A DNA stretch of 64,000 nt from Elephas maximus indicus (GCF_024166365.1 NC_064835.1:65204607-65268606); one strand, 5' to 3'; positions 1 to 11,380 are shown, numbered from the stretch's first letter. Notes: generated by a model from the sequence alone, not told the origin. Translations and numbers: made by a program.

Positions 1-86
1 CTTGAGCCTGTCCCTTCCCTTCTCTTCCTTTTATCACCCCACCCCCAGGGGTCCCCTCAGTTGACCTCTTGATTTCTCCAATTCAG

Positions 87-461
87 ATTCCTGGTTGTTG
101 GGCACAATATCAGATGTAAGGATCAATGCTCAGTTGCTGAAAGGGCGTGTGGACAACATCAGCACAGAAGGTTCTGAAATTAAGAGGAATCAAGGTGGCC
201 TGAAGACAGCCAGTGTTCAGATCCAGAGGGTGAATGTCAGCCTGAATCACGTGCACTCTCAGCTTCTGACGTTGGAAACTGGTCTGGAGAAAGCCAATGC
301 ACAGATTCAGATGCTAACAAAAAGTTGGGAGGAAGTCGATGCTCTAAATGCCCAAATCCCAGAGTTAAAAAGAGATTTGGATAAAGCCAGTGTTTTAAAT
401 GCAAAGGTCCGGGGACTTCAGAGCAGTTTGGAGAATATGGGCAAGTCACTCAGACAACAAA
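87..461 (+). CDS. CD207: CD207 exon 3 (coiled-coil neck)
   Basis: The exon follows a pyrimidine-rich AATTCAG acceptor and ends at a strong GTAAGT donor (462). It opens with the last two bases of a split codon and ends in phase 1. The 124 whole codons encode a heptad-patterned neck including LLKGRVDNIST (with an N-glycosylation sequon NIS), EKANAQIQML, SWEEVDALNAQIPELK and LQSSLENMGK, closely matching the langerin neck that holds the trimer together. The first in-exon ATG-like position is not a start; the chain begins upstream of the window. Confidence 0.95.
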
Positions 462-3248
462 GTAAGTGTCTCAGCAAATAAGATTGCAAGCCCACCAGTG
501 CGCTTGGGACCTTGCCCATCTCAGACATGAGAATGTTTGGCCTGTGGTTGAGGAGAGAAAAGGAAAGGAGCAGGGCTGGCACAGGCGAGAAAGTTAAGAA
601 GAGAGGGCTCAGCACTGGGGTGGGAAGGATTTAGGAACTGCTCAGGAGATTTTTTTTTTTTTCAGGAGAGGAGGAACCAGGGACCAGCTAGGGCTCCCAT
701 ACCAAGGTGCAGAATATAAAAGCATTAGGGAGTCTTTGTCCTGGCCCAAAGCAGCCATTTCCCAGTAAGTTCCTAACCTAGATCCCACAGGCTCAGCCAC
801 TTGTGATGGCCAATGGAGAATTGTTTTCTGCCCACGGTAGAGAAAAATCCTTGAACCATCCTCTCTCCCTTTCTTCTCTCTAGCCCAAAGGCTCTACTAG
901 TCTCAGTCAGGCTTTCAAAATCTGAGAGTATCCCAAAACCCCTACATGAGAACCCAGTAGCCCCAGGCCCAGCCTAATTCATTACTCTCTCTGGCATCCC
1001 ATTCAAGTACCCCCACCTAGCCAGCACCCACAGAAAACAGGAACAGCAGTGTTCACCTTTAGCCCTTGTTCTCCAGATGACATTCTACAGATGGTTTCTC
1101 AAGGCTGGAAGTACTTCAAGGGGAACTTCTATTACTTTTCTCGTGTCCAAAAGACCTGGTACAGTGCCCAGCAGTTCTGTAAGTCCAGGAATTCGCAGTT
1201 GACTTCAGTGACCTCAGAGAGTGAACAGGTGAGTATTTTCCTATGGGTTCTGGGAAGGGGGTGTGTTAACAGCTCATGGCCTTTATCAGTCAGGATGGGC
1301 AAGATTATGCTACATAACAAATGATTCCCAAATATCAGTGATACAACAACAAAGGATTATTTCTCATTTATGCTACATGTCTAGTGAGGGCCAGCAAGAG
1401 GGCTCTATTCATTATGGCTACTCAAAGATCTAGGTTGAAGGAGACTTCATTTCAACATGTGTTGCCACCATAGCTGAGGCAGGAAAATGGAAGATGGCAA
1501 ATTATTCATTAGCTCTTAAAGCTTCTGCCTGGAAACAACAGACATCACTTCTACTCACATTTCACTGGCCAAAGCAAATCACACAGAACCCTGACCCTCA
1601 AAGAGGGCAGGGAGGTGCAATCTTTTCACATGCCAAGAAAACAGAAATACTTGTGAACAGTATTAATGGTACCACATGACCCAGGAAATCTGCCTGGTGA
1701 GACAGAATATTGAACAAAGGCCTTTCATCTGGGAGGCAGAATAGCAGAGTGGGTAATAGCATAGGCTCTAGATTCAGTCAGAGCATGGAGTCCCGATGCT
1801 GCCACCTAACCAGTCCTATAGCCTTGGGTAGGTTATTTATCCTCGCCAGGCCTCAGCCTATTTATCTACGAAACATGTATGGTAATAGTATCTGCCTCAG
1901 AGAATAAATGAATAAGTACACATAAAGGGCTTAGCATAGTGCCTCCAAAACCCATTGCCGTTTAGTAGACTCCGACTCATAGTGACCGTATAGGATGGAG
2001 TAGAACTGTTCCATAGGGTTTCCAAGGTTGTAATCTTTACAGAAGCAGACTGTCACATCTTTCTTCTATGGAGCAACTGGGTTCGAACCACTGACTTTTC
2101 AGTTAACAGCCAAGCGCTTAAACACTATATCACCAGGGCTAGCATAGTAAAAAAAAAAAAAAAAGACATATTAATAGCTCAGTAAATTTGGCTATTATTA
2201 TCTGGGCCATCCTCTTGGGGTCTCTGCTCTGGGGTTTAGCTGAGTCTTTCTTGAATTCCACCCGCCCCTTCCTAAGGCCTGAGTCTATTAGTTGCAGGGC
2301 AATGAATAATAAGAATTTGGAAGATGTATTCTGGGCTTTGGCAAGGACAGGAAGAGGCTTGAGCGAGGTCAGTGTGAGCAGTGTGTGTTGGGTTCAGGGG
2401 CTGTCTAGAGGACAGGTGAAGAACATTCAGACAGATGCTCAGACTCTGAGCCATGGCAGCCCCTCTACTCACTCTGTCTTCCCTACAGGAGTTTCTATAC
2501 AAGACAGCGGGAGGAATTTCCTACTGGATCGGCCTGACCAAAGCAGGGAGTGAAGGGGACTGGTCCTGGGTAGATGACACCCCGTTCAATAAGGTCCAAA
2601 GTGCAAAGTAAGCCCCGTAACCTCCTTCCCAACCTGACTCCCCTGGGCCAGTGCATGAAGGGCAAGTATGGGGCTTGTGATTCTTCCCTATCCCAGTGTG
2701 GCAGGAGTGTTGGAATGGAGAGCTAACTCACCTCTGCTACTAACTGTCTGGGGGAACTGGGACAAACCAGGGGCCTCTTGGTGCCATTGGAGTTCGGCAG
2801 CACAGCCTTGCACACAGCTTTGCAGGGATCCTCTTCTAAGTCCAGGTCTTTGCCATGTGCGTTTGTGTTAGGGCGTGTGAATGGTGTGCTGGCTTGGCCC
2901 TAACTTGGGGCATGATGGAAGGTTTAGGGCTTAAAGGCTCACCAATTCCCTTCCTCTTAGGCTTGAGTGCAGAAACTCTCTACGCTATCATCTAGGACCA
3001 AATCCAGAATTGAAGTATCTCATTTCTTTGTTAGAAATATTTTTTTCTTTTGTTTCCACTTTGCAAATGTGTTTTGCTTTGTTGTCCTTCTTGGTAGGTT
3101 CTGGATTCCAGGTGAACCCAACAATAGTGGGTACAGTGAACACTGTGCCCATATAAGGATGGCTTCACTTCAGTCTTGGAATGATGCCTCCTGTGACAAT
3201 ACGCTTCCCTTCATCTGTAAGCAGCTGTATATCCCATCAGAACCATGA
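87..3248 (+). CDS. CD207: CD207 (langerin), 3' part: coding exons 3-6, joined 87-461, 1077-1228, 2489-2607, 3098-3248
   Basis: Langerin is a type II C-type lectin of Langerhans cells. It trimerises through a coiled-coil neck, binds mannose, fucose and GlcNAc-type glycans with Ca2+, and drives Birbeck granule formation. Four exons are present, each with AG/GT boundaries and compatible phases. They encode about 265 residues: neck (exon 3), then the CRD (exons 4-6). Visible CRD marks are WKYFKGNFYYFS, YWIGLTKAG, the mannose-type EPN motif (3114-3122), WND (3177-3185) and the C-terminal cysteine FICK. The C-terminus ends in PSEP, as in human langerin. The cytoplasmic tail and membrane segment (about the first 60 residues) lie left of the window. 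No frameshift or premature stop is seen. CLEC4F, the paralogue, lies about 21 kb downstream in the same orientation, as expected for this locus. Identification is by recalled similarity to human langerin and is very secure. Confidence 0.96.
462..1076 (+). other. CD207: CD207 intron 3
   Basis: Intron with GTAAGT donor and CTCCAG acceptor. It contains a T tract (651-662) but no recognisable repeat or gene. Confidence 0.7.
1077..1228 (+). CDS. CD207: CD207 exon 4 (CRD, first part)
   Basis: A 152-nt exon between CTCCAG and GTGAGT. It completes the split codon left by exon 3 and ends on a whole codon. It encodes the start of the C-type lectin fold (VSQGWKYFKGNFYYFS, TWYSAQQFCKSRNSQLTSVTSESEQ) with the first CRD cysteine. 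The exon length equals that of the CLEC4F fifth exon. Confidence 0.95.
1229..1737. repeat. Old interspersed repeat in CD207 intron 4, family not named
   Basis: About 1290-1650 resembles a widespread ancient mammalian repeat: a TATCAGTG...ACAACAAAGG opening, then ...CTGGCCA AAGCAAATCACA. I recognise the pattern but cannot name the family with confidence. The rest of this half of the intron shows nothing. Confidence 0.35.
1738..1945 (+). repeat. MIR SINE in CD207 intron 4
   Basis: Typical MIR sequence order: a GCAGAATAGCAGAGTGGG-like head, the CTTGGGTAGGTTATTTATCC core, then ATAATAGTATCTGCCTC and TAAATGAATAAGTAC toward the 3' end. Confidence 0.65.
1946..2141 (-). repeat. AfroSINE in CD207 intron 4
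   Basis: Full-length tRNA-derived afrotherian SINE on the reverse strand. It reads from CCCATTGCCG...CTCATAGTGACC through the GGGTTCGAACCACTG box-B-like part to TCACCAGGGCT, followed by an A run. Confidence 0.8.
2489..2607 (+). CDS. CD207: CD207 exon 5 (CRD, middle part)
   Basis: A 119-nt exon after CCCTACAG, ending at GTAAGC. It encodes EFLYKTAGGISYWIGLTKAG followed by EGDWSWVDDTPFNKVQ, including the conserved WIGL core strand. Phase 0 in, phase 2 out. The length equals that of CLEC4F exon 6. Confidence 0.95.
3098..3248 (+). CDS. CD207: CD207 exon 6 (CRD sugar-binding part and stop)
   Basis: A terminal coding exon of 151 nt after TTGGTAG. It begins with FWIPGEPNN, giving the EPN motif that selects mannose-type hydroxyls. 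It then carries the cysteine of SEHC, the WND Ca2+-binding motif and the last cysteine of FICK before a TGA at 3246-3248. Relative to human langerin, the residues at the positions equivalent to Lys299 and Lys313 read Arg and Asn (see findings). Confidence 0.95.
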
Positions 3249-3840
3249 CAGGACTGGCCCCCTCACTCACTCTTTGAATGCCAATGCTTGTCACACTGGA
3301 GGAACTACCTCCCTCTCTTCCATCCTCCAGGCTGACTCCACACCTTCATTTTTCTAGCTTCACTATTGTCCCAAAGCCATCCTGGGGTCCGGCTGCCTTG
3401 CTGGTAGTTCTCTGACTCCATAGAGACAGCTGATATGGAAAGGAGAACTTGAGTTAAGATGGGAGGAAATGGTGGACAGAATTTGGACGTTCCTACTGGC
3501 CTGACAAATTAGGTCAGGACCTGTAATCTGGGACAACATTCCTGGGGAGCCCCTGGGGAACTGGGGGTTGCATTCCTTCGGAGAAGTGAGCAAGTGGGTC
3601 TTCGTGGCATTGTCATCAGTCTGTAGGCAACTCCTCAAGTCATGGACCCCAAAATGTTTCTTATAAAATTCTGGGAATTTTTCTGTTGTCAGATGGAAAG
3701 TTGGGAGCCAGGGGCTGGTGAGAACTTTGTCTTATTCAACTTGTGCATTTATTTTATTGTATTAATTTTTTTCTGAATCAGTAGGCTGATGATGCTTGAC
3801 ATGCCCTCTCAATGTTGTAATAAAATGCTCTTGAAAAATC
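3249..3840 (+). other. CD207: CD207 3' UTR
   Basis: Non-coding sequence between the langerin stop and the poly(A) signal. A canonical AATAAA lies at 3819-3824, so cleavage is expected near 3840. No other gene or repeat was recognised in it. Confidence 0.7.
3819..3824 (+). promoter_or_regulatory. CD207: CD207 polyadenylation signal AATAAA
   Basis: AATAAA hexamer about 570 nt past the stop codon, followed by a T-rich stretch. A second AATAAA-like A-rich run follows at about 3856. Confidence 0.7.
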
Positions 3841-3965
3841 TGTATTTTCTCATTTTAATAAAAAAGGAGAGGAAAAAAAATAAAAAAACCAAAAACACTT
3901 GACTCACCCCTACTGACTGACTGATGCTAGCTCTGGTGAACAGGTACTATGATATTTTATTTTTC

Positions 3966-4048
3966 TGTTTCCTTCCTTCCTTCCTCCCTGCCTCACTCTC
4001 TCCCTATCTGCCTATCTACCTATTGTCTTCCTTTCTTCCTTCTTTTTT
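3966..4048. repeat. Pyrimidine-rich simple repeat (TTCC/CTTC)
   Basis: Imperfect TTCC, CCTA and CTTC runs just downstream of CD207; low complexity only. Confidence 0.7.
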
Positions 4049-4072
4049 TAGCTGTTTAGTGTTACATATGAG

Positions 4073-4255
4073 TCCTGGTGGTACAGTGGTTAAGGCTCCC
4101 GACTGCTAACCAAAAGGTCAGCAGCTTGAAACCACCAGCAGCTCTGCAGGAGAGAAACGTGGCAGTCTGCTTCCATAGAGATTTATAGCCTTGGAAACTC
4201 TGTGGGGTTGCTATGAGTTGGAATCAACTCAATGGCAATGGGTTTGGGTTTTTTT
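4073..4255 (+). repeat. AfroSINE
   Basis: Starts TCCTGGTGGTACAGTGGTTAA, has CTGCTAACCAAAAGGTCAGCAG and ends ACTCAATGGCAATGGGTTTGG. Nearly full length and tRNA-derived at the 5' end. Confidence 0.85.
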
Positions 4256-4271
4256 CTTGAGTGTTACATAT

Positions 4272-4490
4272 AGAGGTTCATGGGTGGCACAAACAATTAA
4301 GCACTCAGCTGTTAACTGAAAAGTTGGTGGTTTGAACCTACCCCATAGTGCTGTGGAAGAAAGGCCTGGTGATCTGTTTCTGTAAAGACTACAGCCAAGA
4401 AAACCCAATGACACAGTTGTACTCTGTAACATATGGGGTTGCCATGAGTTGGAATTTACTCAATGGCAACAGGTTTGGTTTTTTGGTTTT
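4272..4490 (+). repeat. AfroSINE, variant subfamily
   Basis: Begins GGTTCATGGGTGGCACAAACAA and carries GGTGATCTGTTTCTGTAAAG, a diverged AfroSINE subtype. It lies directly behind the previous copy. Confidence 0.75.
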
Positions 4491-4525
4491 AGTGTTACAT
4501 GGGCTATGTTTTCTTTACTTTTATA

Positions 4526-4685
4526 ACCTGGTGGCATAGTGGTTTTGAGCTACGGCTGCTAACCAAAAGATCCGCAGTTCAAATCCACCAGACACTCCTT
4601 GGCAACTGTGTGGGGCAGTTCTACTCTGTCCTATAGGGTCACTATGAGTTGGAATCAACTCAATGGCAGTGGGTTTGGTTTGGCT
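4526..4685 (+). repeat. AfroSINE with shortened middle
   Basis: CTGGTGGCATAGTGGTTTTG head and ATGAGTTGGAATCAACTCAA tail, with part of the central region missing. It is the third AfroSINE in tandem proximity between 4.07 and 4.69 kb. Confidence 0.75.
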
Positions 4686-5085
4686 TTTGAGTTTGGGAAA
4701 TAAGCTCTTATATAGTTTTTGTTGTTTTCTGGCTGTCTAGCTACTTATTTCCATTTCCCTCACAAAGCACTCAGCTTCCCTTGTCAGAATCGTTCCTAAC
4801 CCTGTTGCCCTGGTTGGGGCTGGGCCCTGGAATCAGGAGCTGCCACTGGCTCCCATACGGGTCTCACCTGGTCAGGACTCCAGGCTGCCCCCAGCAGGGC
4901 AACGAGTTGCTTATCTCATGGATTTCAGACCCTCTTTTCCTTCTACCTCTTGTGTTACCACTCCAGACCTCCAAAAGCCTCCTGTCCTCTCTGTCCCAAG
5001 ACAACTTCCATTTTTCTGGTCACAGAATGATTGACAATGATTGATTATCTGTGTCACTGAAAACACAGATTACTCAATTAATTGT
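4686..5085. other. Intergenic stretch, nothing recognised
   Basis: No convincing exon or named repeat. Short open frames here have no family resemblance. Confidence 0.5.
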
Positions 5086-5470
5086 AAATACAATGTGTTT
5101 TTAAAAGTGAATTTTTATTGTTCCATGGGAGCCTAAAGCAAAGAGGCTTAAAAAGGTTTTCTGAAGAACAGACACTTAAGTGGAGTCTTGAAAGATGAGA
5201 AGGATTTAGGCAGTGAGTGGAGCGGGGACAGAAACAAGGAAAGATAATTCCATGTAGAGGGAACAGAAAGTACAAAGAGATAGTGGGACATGTTTGAGGA
5301 GCCCAGAGCAGTCCATTCTTCCAGGAGTGTGGTGTGAGATGAAGCAGGAGGCATGGGCAGAGGCCAGGTCTTGGAGGGCTTCAAAGTCAGGTGAAGGATT
5401 CTGGATTTCATTCAAAGCACAAGGGGAAGTCCTCAAAATGTTTTGGCAGAAGAGTGACATGATCCTGATT
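5086..5470 (+). repeat. Ancient interspersed repeat, family not named
   Basis: GAGGGAACAGAAAGTACAAAG, GGCCAGGTCTTGGAGGGCTT and AGAGTGACATGATC match a common old mammalian repeat. It ends in a T run at 5470. Related short pieces may lie near 8215-8290 and 9590-9665. Confidence 0.4.
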
Positions 5471-5917
5471 TTTTTTTTTTTTTCTTTTGAAAGAAGAAGA
5501 ATGACAAATTATTTGCTATGCCTACAAGCTCGAACACTTTTAGGAATAACAAGCTCCACAAACATGCCGTAAGAGCTATGACACTGGAGTAAGCATTTGT
5601 CATACTTTTGTGGTCTTTCTTTTGCACTAGTTTTAGGTAACTTCCTATGTTTTGACTCCCACCTTCTCAAGTTAGAAGCAGAATTAATATTTGTAGCCTT
5701 CATTGCAGAAAGGTGTAGACGTGTGACACAGGCCCCACCAATCAGATTCAACCAGGAGAGACCTTTGATTTGGTCCTGGTGTTTGTCCAGGGCATAGGCG
5801 GGGTTTGGTGTTGTCACTTCTAGAATCATCTCAATGTTGCTGGAGCATTGTTCCTGCCAGCACAGACTCCACAGCCTGACTCTTTGTCTTCTGAGAGTCT
5901 GTAAACTACCTAATGTC

Positions 5918-7000
5918 TTTTTAAAAAAAAAAAACAACTGTGTTTTAGAATAGTTTTAGATTTATAGAAAAATTGTGGAGATAATACAAGGAGTTCCTGT
6001 ATGCCCCATACCCAATTTCCCAGATTATTAACATTTTACATTAGCGTGGTTTATATTTGTGGCAATTAATAAACCCATATCCATACGTTATTATTAACCA
6101 CAGTCCATACTTTGTTCAGATTTCCTTAATTTTGCCCTAATGTCCTTTTCTTGCTCCAGGATACCACATTACATTTAGTGCTTAGGCTTCCCTTGATTTT
6201 GACAGTTTCTCAGACTTTCTTCGTTTTTTGTGATCTTGATGGTTTTGAGAAATACTGACCAGGTAGAATGTCCCTTAGTTGGGATTTGATTAATGTTTTT
6301 CTCATAAGACTGGGGCTATAGATTTTTGAGGAAGTCCACAGAGGTAAAATGCCATTCTAATCACATCACATCAAGGGTATAGTTTATCAATGTGATTTAC
6401 CACTGTTGATGTTAACCTTGATCATCTGGCTTGAAGAAGTGTTTGTCAGGTTCCTTCCCTTTCCATAATGTATTATTTGGAAGGAAGTCACTATATGTAG
6501 TTTGCACTAGAGAGTTCTGTTTCACTTCCTTGAGGACAGTATATCTATATTAATTATTTGGCTTTGTTCTTCATTAGAGATGTAGCTATTCTTCTCCATT
6601 TACTTATTTATTTATTCATTCATATTAGTATGGACCCATCTGTATTTCATACTTTACATTATAAATCAATGCTCTTTTATTTATTTTCTTTCTCAAACTG
6701 TTCAGCTTTGGCCATTGGGGGCTCTTTTAGTTGACTTCTCTGTCTCTTGGATATACCTCTCAACATTGTGCATGTTTGTGTTTAGTATTTCCTTACTTTC
6801 TGGCACTATAGGCTTATCTTGTATATTTCATGACCCAGTCCTAGAATCAGCCATTTCTCCAAGAAGTCTTAATTTCTTTTATTGTAGAATGGTATTAGAA
6901 AACAAGATCCAGGCACTAGGCATGTTTATGGTTACAGGGGTGTCATTGCTCCTAGGCATTCTAAGATGACAGAGCAAGGAAATATACGTACGTGTAACTA
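5918..7000 (-). mobile_element. L1M-type LINE, 3' end only
   Basis: Reverse-strand 3' UTR of an old L1. It has phrases such as CAGTTTCTCAGACTTTC, AAGGAAGTCACTATATG and CAGCTTTGGCCATTGGGGG, beginning next to an A-run that is the reversed tail context. No coding part is preserved. Confidence 0.65.
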
Positions 7001-7229
7001 ATTGTGTTTTGAAAAGATGTTTATGCCTGTGATATGATAACAGGACTGGAGAAAGGGCAAGATGAGAAGCAGGGAGAAGAACAGAACACTAATTACAGTC
7101 TGGTGAGATGATAGTGGCTTGTATAAATGTCTGCTAATGTGTGATACGTAAGAGAGAAATTTTTAGTAAAGCTTCAACCAGAGTAAAATGTATAACTAAA
7201 ATCCATATTTCATTCAGCAGAATTAAAAG

Positions 7230-7771
7230 GTGAAGTTAACAATGCCTGACTTTCAGGTCTCTTATCTGCCTAGCAAAGATGGAAGAAATGTGTCTAAGGA
7301 GGGAGTCCTGGAGCCAAATTTATCACAAAGTCTCAGTACCAGGTAATCCTCAAGATATGTTTTACATCAAACATGGCAGCCCCAAGGAGTGTTTCACATC
7401 AAACCAGACACTTTTATGACCTATCATGGGAATGCGTATAGTGAGCAACCTGTGACTATGATTGGTAATCTCTGTGCCAACCTAAATTTCTGTGATTAGC
7501 CCCTGTAACCAATTACATAGCGTATTTGTATCCATGTACCCAACAGAAACCCTTCCCCTGCTTATGACCTCAATTGAAAACTTACCAATTTTGATTTTGT
7601 TGTAACCTCCTGTCTTAGCCCAATATTAGCCTTTGTTCTGAAACCCTCTTACTGGAATTTCCAAGTTTTCACTTGTGTGAAATGGTGGTTTCCTTCATTT
7701 GAGTGAATCTTTTTGCTGAATAAATCCTTGGAATTTTAATTTCAAGGCCTGAATAGATTTCTTCTATGACA
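7230..7771 (+). repeat. Probable solo LTR of an ERV1-type retrovirus
   Basis: CCTGTAACCAATTACATA, GAATAAATCCTTGGAATTT and a final TTCTATGACA look like the U3-R-U5 of a gammaretrovirus-like LTR with AATAAA. The left boundary is uncertain and may lie nearer 7030. No internal region follows. Confidence 0.5.
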
Positions 7772-8734
7772 GATATTCTTATTGTTGTTGTTAGATTTGA
7801 TATGCTGGCCTAAAATCAGGACATTTTGTACTGCTGGATACAGGTGCTCACATCATGTCAAAGAGGAGTTGCCTTTCATTTCCTTGCTCTGGCTTCCTCT
7901 GTTTGGCTTTAGTGTTAAGCAGACTTTCCCTAAGAGTGATTCCAATAACTCTAAGCCTGCAACTTCACAGCTCTGCAATTTTGGAGGAAAGAGTTTCTCT
8001 TTGCCAACAGTTTCAGCAAAAATTTGGGATTGGGTCTCATTGGATTGACTTGGGTCTCATGCCTATCCCTGAACCTGTAATAGAAGCCAATTAGATGTTG
8101 ATTGAGCCACAAGCTTATTCCTAGAGCTGGGGTTTGAGTATAGGTTCAGCCTTGCCCATACCAGAGAGACTGAACAAGAGGAAAGGGTAGTTCTCAAAAA
8201 AAATCAGAAGATTGATACCTGAAGAAGGGAGATGCTGGGCTGGCAAGCACAACAGCTCTGCACTCAAGTTTCCAGGAGAGGAAATCCCATATGCAAAGGT
8301 TCTGAAGTGGGAAAGACCTTACAGAGGGCCATAGTGACTGGTGGGTGGTGAGTGAGGAGGGGGATGATGTGAAACGTGATTAGAATAGAGGTTAACAAAC
8401 TATGGCCCATGGTTCAAATCTGGCCCACCACTTTTTTTCATATGGACTGTTAGCTAAAAATGGTTTTTAACAAATTTAAATGGTTGAAAAACATCAGAAG
8501 AATAATACCTCATTACATGTAAGAATTATGTGAAATTCAGATTTCAGTGTTTTTACGCAAAGCTTTATTGTGTTTTATTGGAATACAATAAAGTTTTATT
8601 GGAACATAATAAGGTCCTCCCCCCCCCCCCGGTTTGTTTATTACAAAGACCAACAGTAATTACTCACTCATTCTCCATTGCATAATTTCTACCGCTGAAT
8701 TTTATTTTAAATGTCTACCTGGTCTGCAATTCCT

Positions 8735-8888
8735 ATTGTATTATTCACGAGCTATGTGACACTGGGCAAGTTATATAACTTCTTTCAGTCTTTATTTGTT
8801 CATCTGTGAAATGGAGGTGATGATGCCTACCCCTAGAGTTGTTAAGCAAGATCCCATATGTAGGCACCTGATAGTTGCTTTTATATTT
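8735..8888 (+). repeat. MIR SINE
   Basis: GAGCTATGTGACACTGGGCAAG, TCATCTGTGAAATGGAGGTGA and ATGATGCCTACCCC are MIR core and tail sequence. Confidence 0.65.
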
Positions 8889-9154
8889 CTAGCAATGGTC
8901 AATAAAAATTCCAACAAAATCAAATATGGCTACTCCAGGATTTATTATAGAATTTGACTATATATGGATGTTAAAAGTAGCTCCCTTTTAAGGACTAATG
9001 TCATGGAGAAATGCTTATGATGTAATACTAAGTGGAAAATGCAGAATACAAACAATATAATGCAGTATGATCACAAATATTAACAGTGGTAGAATTATAG
9101 GTGGATTTTTTTATGCTTTATTTTCTCAGTTTCCAACAATGAACATGGCAACCG

Positions 9155-9232
9155 CATATGTACAGAGTAGAACCGCACTTCATACACAGAGTTTTCAAGG
9201 CTGTGACCTTTTGGAAACAGATTGCCAGGCCT
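9155..9232 (-). repeat. AfroSINE fragment
   Basis: Reverse-strand central piece (AGAGTAGAACCGCACTTCAT...AGATTGCCAGGCC) inside the split repeat. Confidence 0.5.
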
Positions 9233-9580
9233 GAAAACAGCGAGAGCTGGAACTCAACTGCCTTGTTTTTCCAGGTCTCATAAGTTTTCTGCCTTTGACA
9301 GGGTGCAGTCTTACCACTTGTCTATCTCTATCAGTGGAGAATATTTGAATTTTTCTTCTCTGACAGGTTTCTGCCTTACACAGGTTTTGGCTGCCACAGG
9401 TTTTACTGCAATAAGTTTTCTTGGAACACAGCCTTGCCCATTCATTTATGTATTGTCTATGGTTGCTTTCATGCTACAAGGGGCAAAGTTGAGTAGTTCC
9501 AATGGAGACCATATGGCCCCCAGAGTTTAAAATATTTGCTATCTGGCCCTTAATAGAAAAAATGTACTGACCCCCAGTTT

Positions 9581-10433
9581 AGAAAGCTAGTTCACACAGG
9601 ACCTAAAGAGACTGCATTTTATGCAAAGTGCATAAGCCATTGGAGGGTTTAACCGGACAAAGAGCACAATAAAGAAAACCATAAACAATTTTGCATTTAT
9701 AAACTTAAAATAGGAAATAGAATCCAGCAGCACAGTAAAAGAATAAAACACAATGGTCAGTAAGGGTTTATTTCAGGGATGCTGATCTAACACCTGGGGT
9801 CTCCATGAGTCAGAATTGAGTCCATTGCAACTGGCTGGTTGGTCTAAAAAGAGGGAGAGGTAGTATTTTCCAGAACTACTTTCAGGGAGAGTGCTGTGTA
9901 TGTTTGGGAGAAATAATTTAACAACTGCATGAACTGCGAGGGGTAAAGCCATAAAGAGTATGCCTGCGTAACTGTGAGTGGTTTCTGAGTCTTCAAAGGA
10001 AGAAGAGACTGCTTTAATAGAGGTTTTTTTGATGTTACTGAAAACCAGCTAGTCCAAGTGGGATCTGGAAATTTAGGAACACAACAGAATTGACCTGCAT
10101 AAAAGATGAAAGCTGGTGTGGATGGGCACAGTGTGGGGAAAAAGCCAGAGAGAAGAAGGAGAGATGAGTCATTGTTGGGCAGTAAGATGGACTTGGGGTG
10201 TAGTTTCACAGCTCTTCTTCTATCTTCCACCTACTAAGCAAATGGGGCAAGAATTCACAGACTGCTTGATAAAATGTATACTGTTACAAAGGTTTTGTGT
10301 GAATGCTCAGTTTTGTGGGAGCTCAAAGAAAAGGATGAGAAGGGGCAGTTTGCTTAAAGATGGCTTAATGTTAAAAAATCTATTCATATAATTAATCACA
10401 AAATAGGTTAGAAAAGAAATTTTATAAGACAAC
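9581..10433. other. Intergenic stretch, mostly unrecognised
   Basis: Includes a short AfroSINE-like 3' scrap at about 9795-9845 (CCATGAGTCAGAATTGAGTC). No exon-like open frame with family similarity was seen. Confidence 0.4.
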
Positions 10434-10942
10434 TGTCATGGATTGAATTGTATTCCCCCCAAATATCTGTCAACTTGATTAGGTCGTGATTCCCTTGTAT
10501 AATCATCTACCATTTTATCATCTGATGTGATTTCGTTATGTGTTGTAAATCCCATCACTATGATGTAATAAGATGGATTAACGGCAGTTATATTGATGAG
10601 GTCTACAAGATTAGTTTGTTAAGGCAATCTCTCTGGAGGTATAAAAGAGAGAAGCAAGCGGAGAGACATGGGGGACCTCATACCACCAAGAAAGCAGCGC
10701 TGGGAACAGAGGGTGTCCTTTGGACCTGAAGTTCCTGAGCTGAGATGCTCCCAGACCAAGGGAAGACTGATGCATCACAAGACCCTTCCTTCAGAGTTGA
10801 TAGACAGAGAAAAGCCTTCCACTGGAGCCAGCACCCTGAATTTGGACTTCTAGCCTACTGGACTGTGGGAGAATAAACTTCTCTTTGTTAAAGCTGTCCA
10901 CTTGTGGTATTTCTGCAATAGCAGCACTAGGTGACTAAGATA
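10434..10942 (+). repeat. Solo LTR, MaLR/ERVL type
   Basis: Starts TGTCATGGATTGAATTGTAT and ends CACTAGGTGACTAAGATA, with an AATAAA near 10873. It is flanked by a perfect 5-bp duplication, ACAAC at 10429-10433 and 10943-10947. A second copy of the same LTR family lies at 47421-48026. Confidence 0.75.
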
Positions 10943-10947
10943 ACAAC

Positions 10948-11380
10948 TAATTTTCAAACAGTGTTTAGGAACGTCTGACCAGCGCAACAAAATAAGGCTA
11001 AAATAGTTATTACAGAAAAAGAAAGTCATTAGCTGTTATAATCACTTATCTAGATAACTCCCAACCTAAAATCAATTAAAGGACTACAGTATATATTTAG
11101 ATTGCCAGAATCAAAACTCCTGAAGCCCACCTACCAAGGACCACCAGAGACACACCTGTGATGAGAAATGATAGGTTTTTTAAGCATTCTGCAGCAAGGA
11201 GGAGTGCATTGCAGGGGGGGCCATGGGACATCTCAGTGAAGGGGGGCATTGGGAGAAACTTTTTACAGGCTTTGGTCTGATGCCGGAAGATTCTAAGGAG
11301 AGGTTGATATATACACATGGCTCATTGTGCAATCTAGGTTCTACGTCTCCTGGGACATTAAAAAAATATATGTATGTATA
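10948..11380. other. Intergenic stretch, nothing recognised
   Basis: AT-rich unique-looking sequence; short frames only. Confidence 0.4.

Larger units (their letters stand above)
8389..9580. mobile_element. Split DNA-transposon-like repeat (halves at 8389-8480 and 9405-9580)
   Basis: The left half has AACAAACTATGGCCCATGG...CTGGCCCACCA. The right half has TGGAACACAGCC, GTATTGTCTATGG and ATATTTGCTATCTGGCCCTT. Together they make the ends of one well-known old repeat. Between them lie an A/T-rich insert, a C10 run near 8621, a MIR and an AfroSINE fragment. Confidence 0.45.

Noticed and set aside
5509-5937. A 142-codon minus-strand open frame
   Set aside because: Contains long Lys/Phe homopolymer text from A/T runs, overlaps old repeats and matches no family I know.
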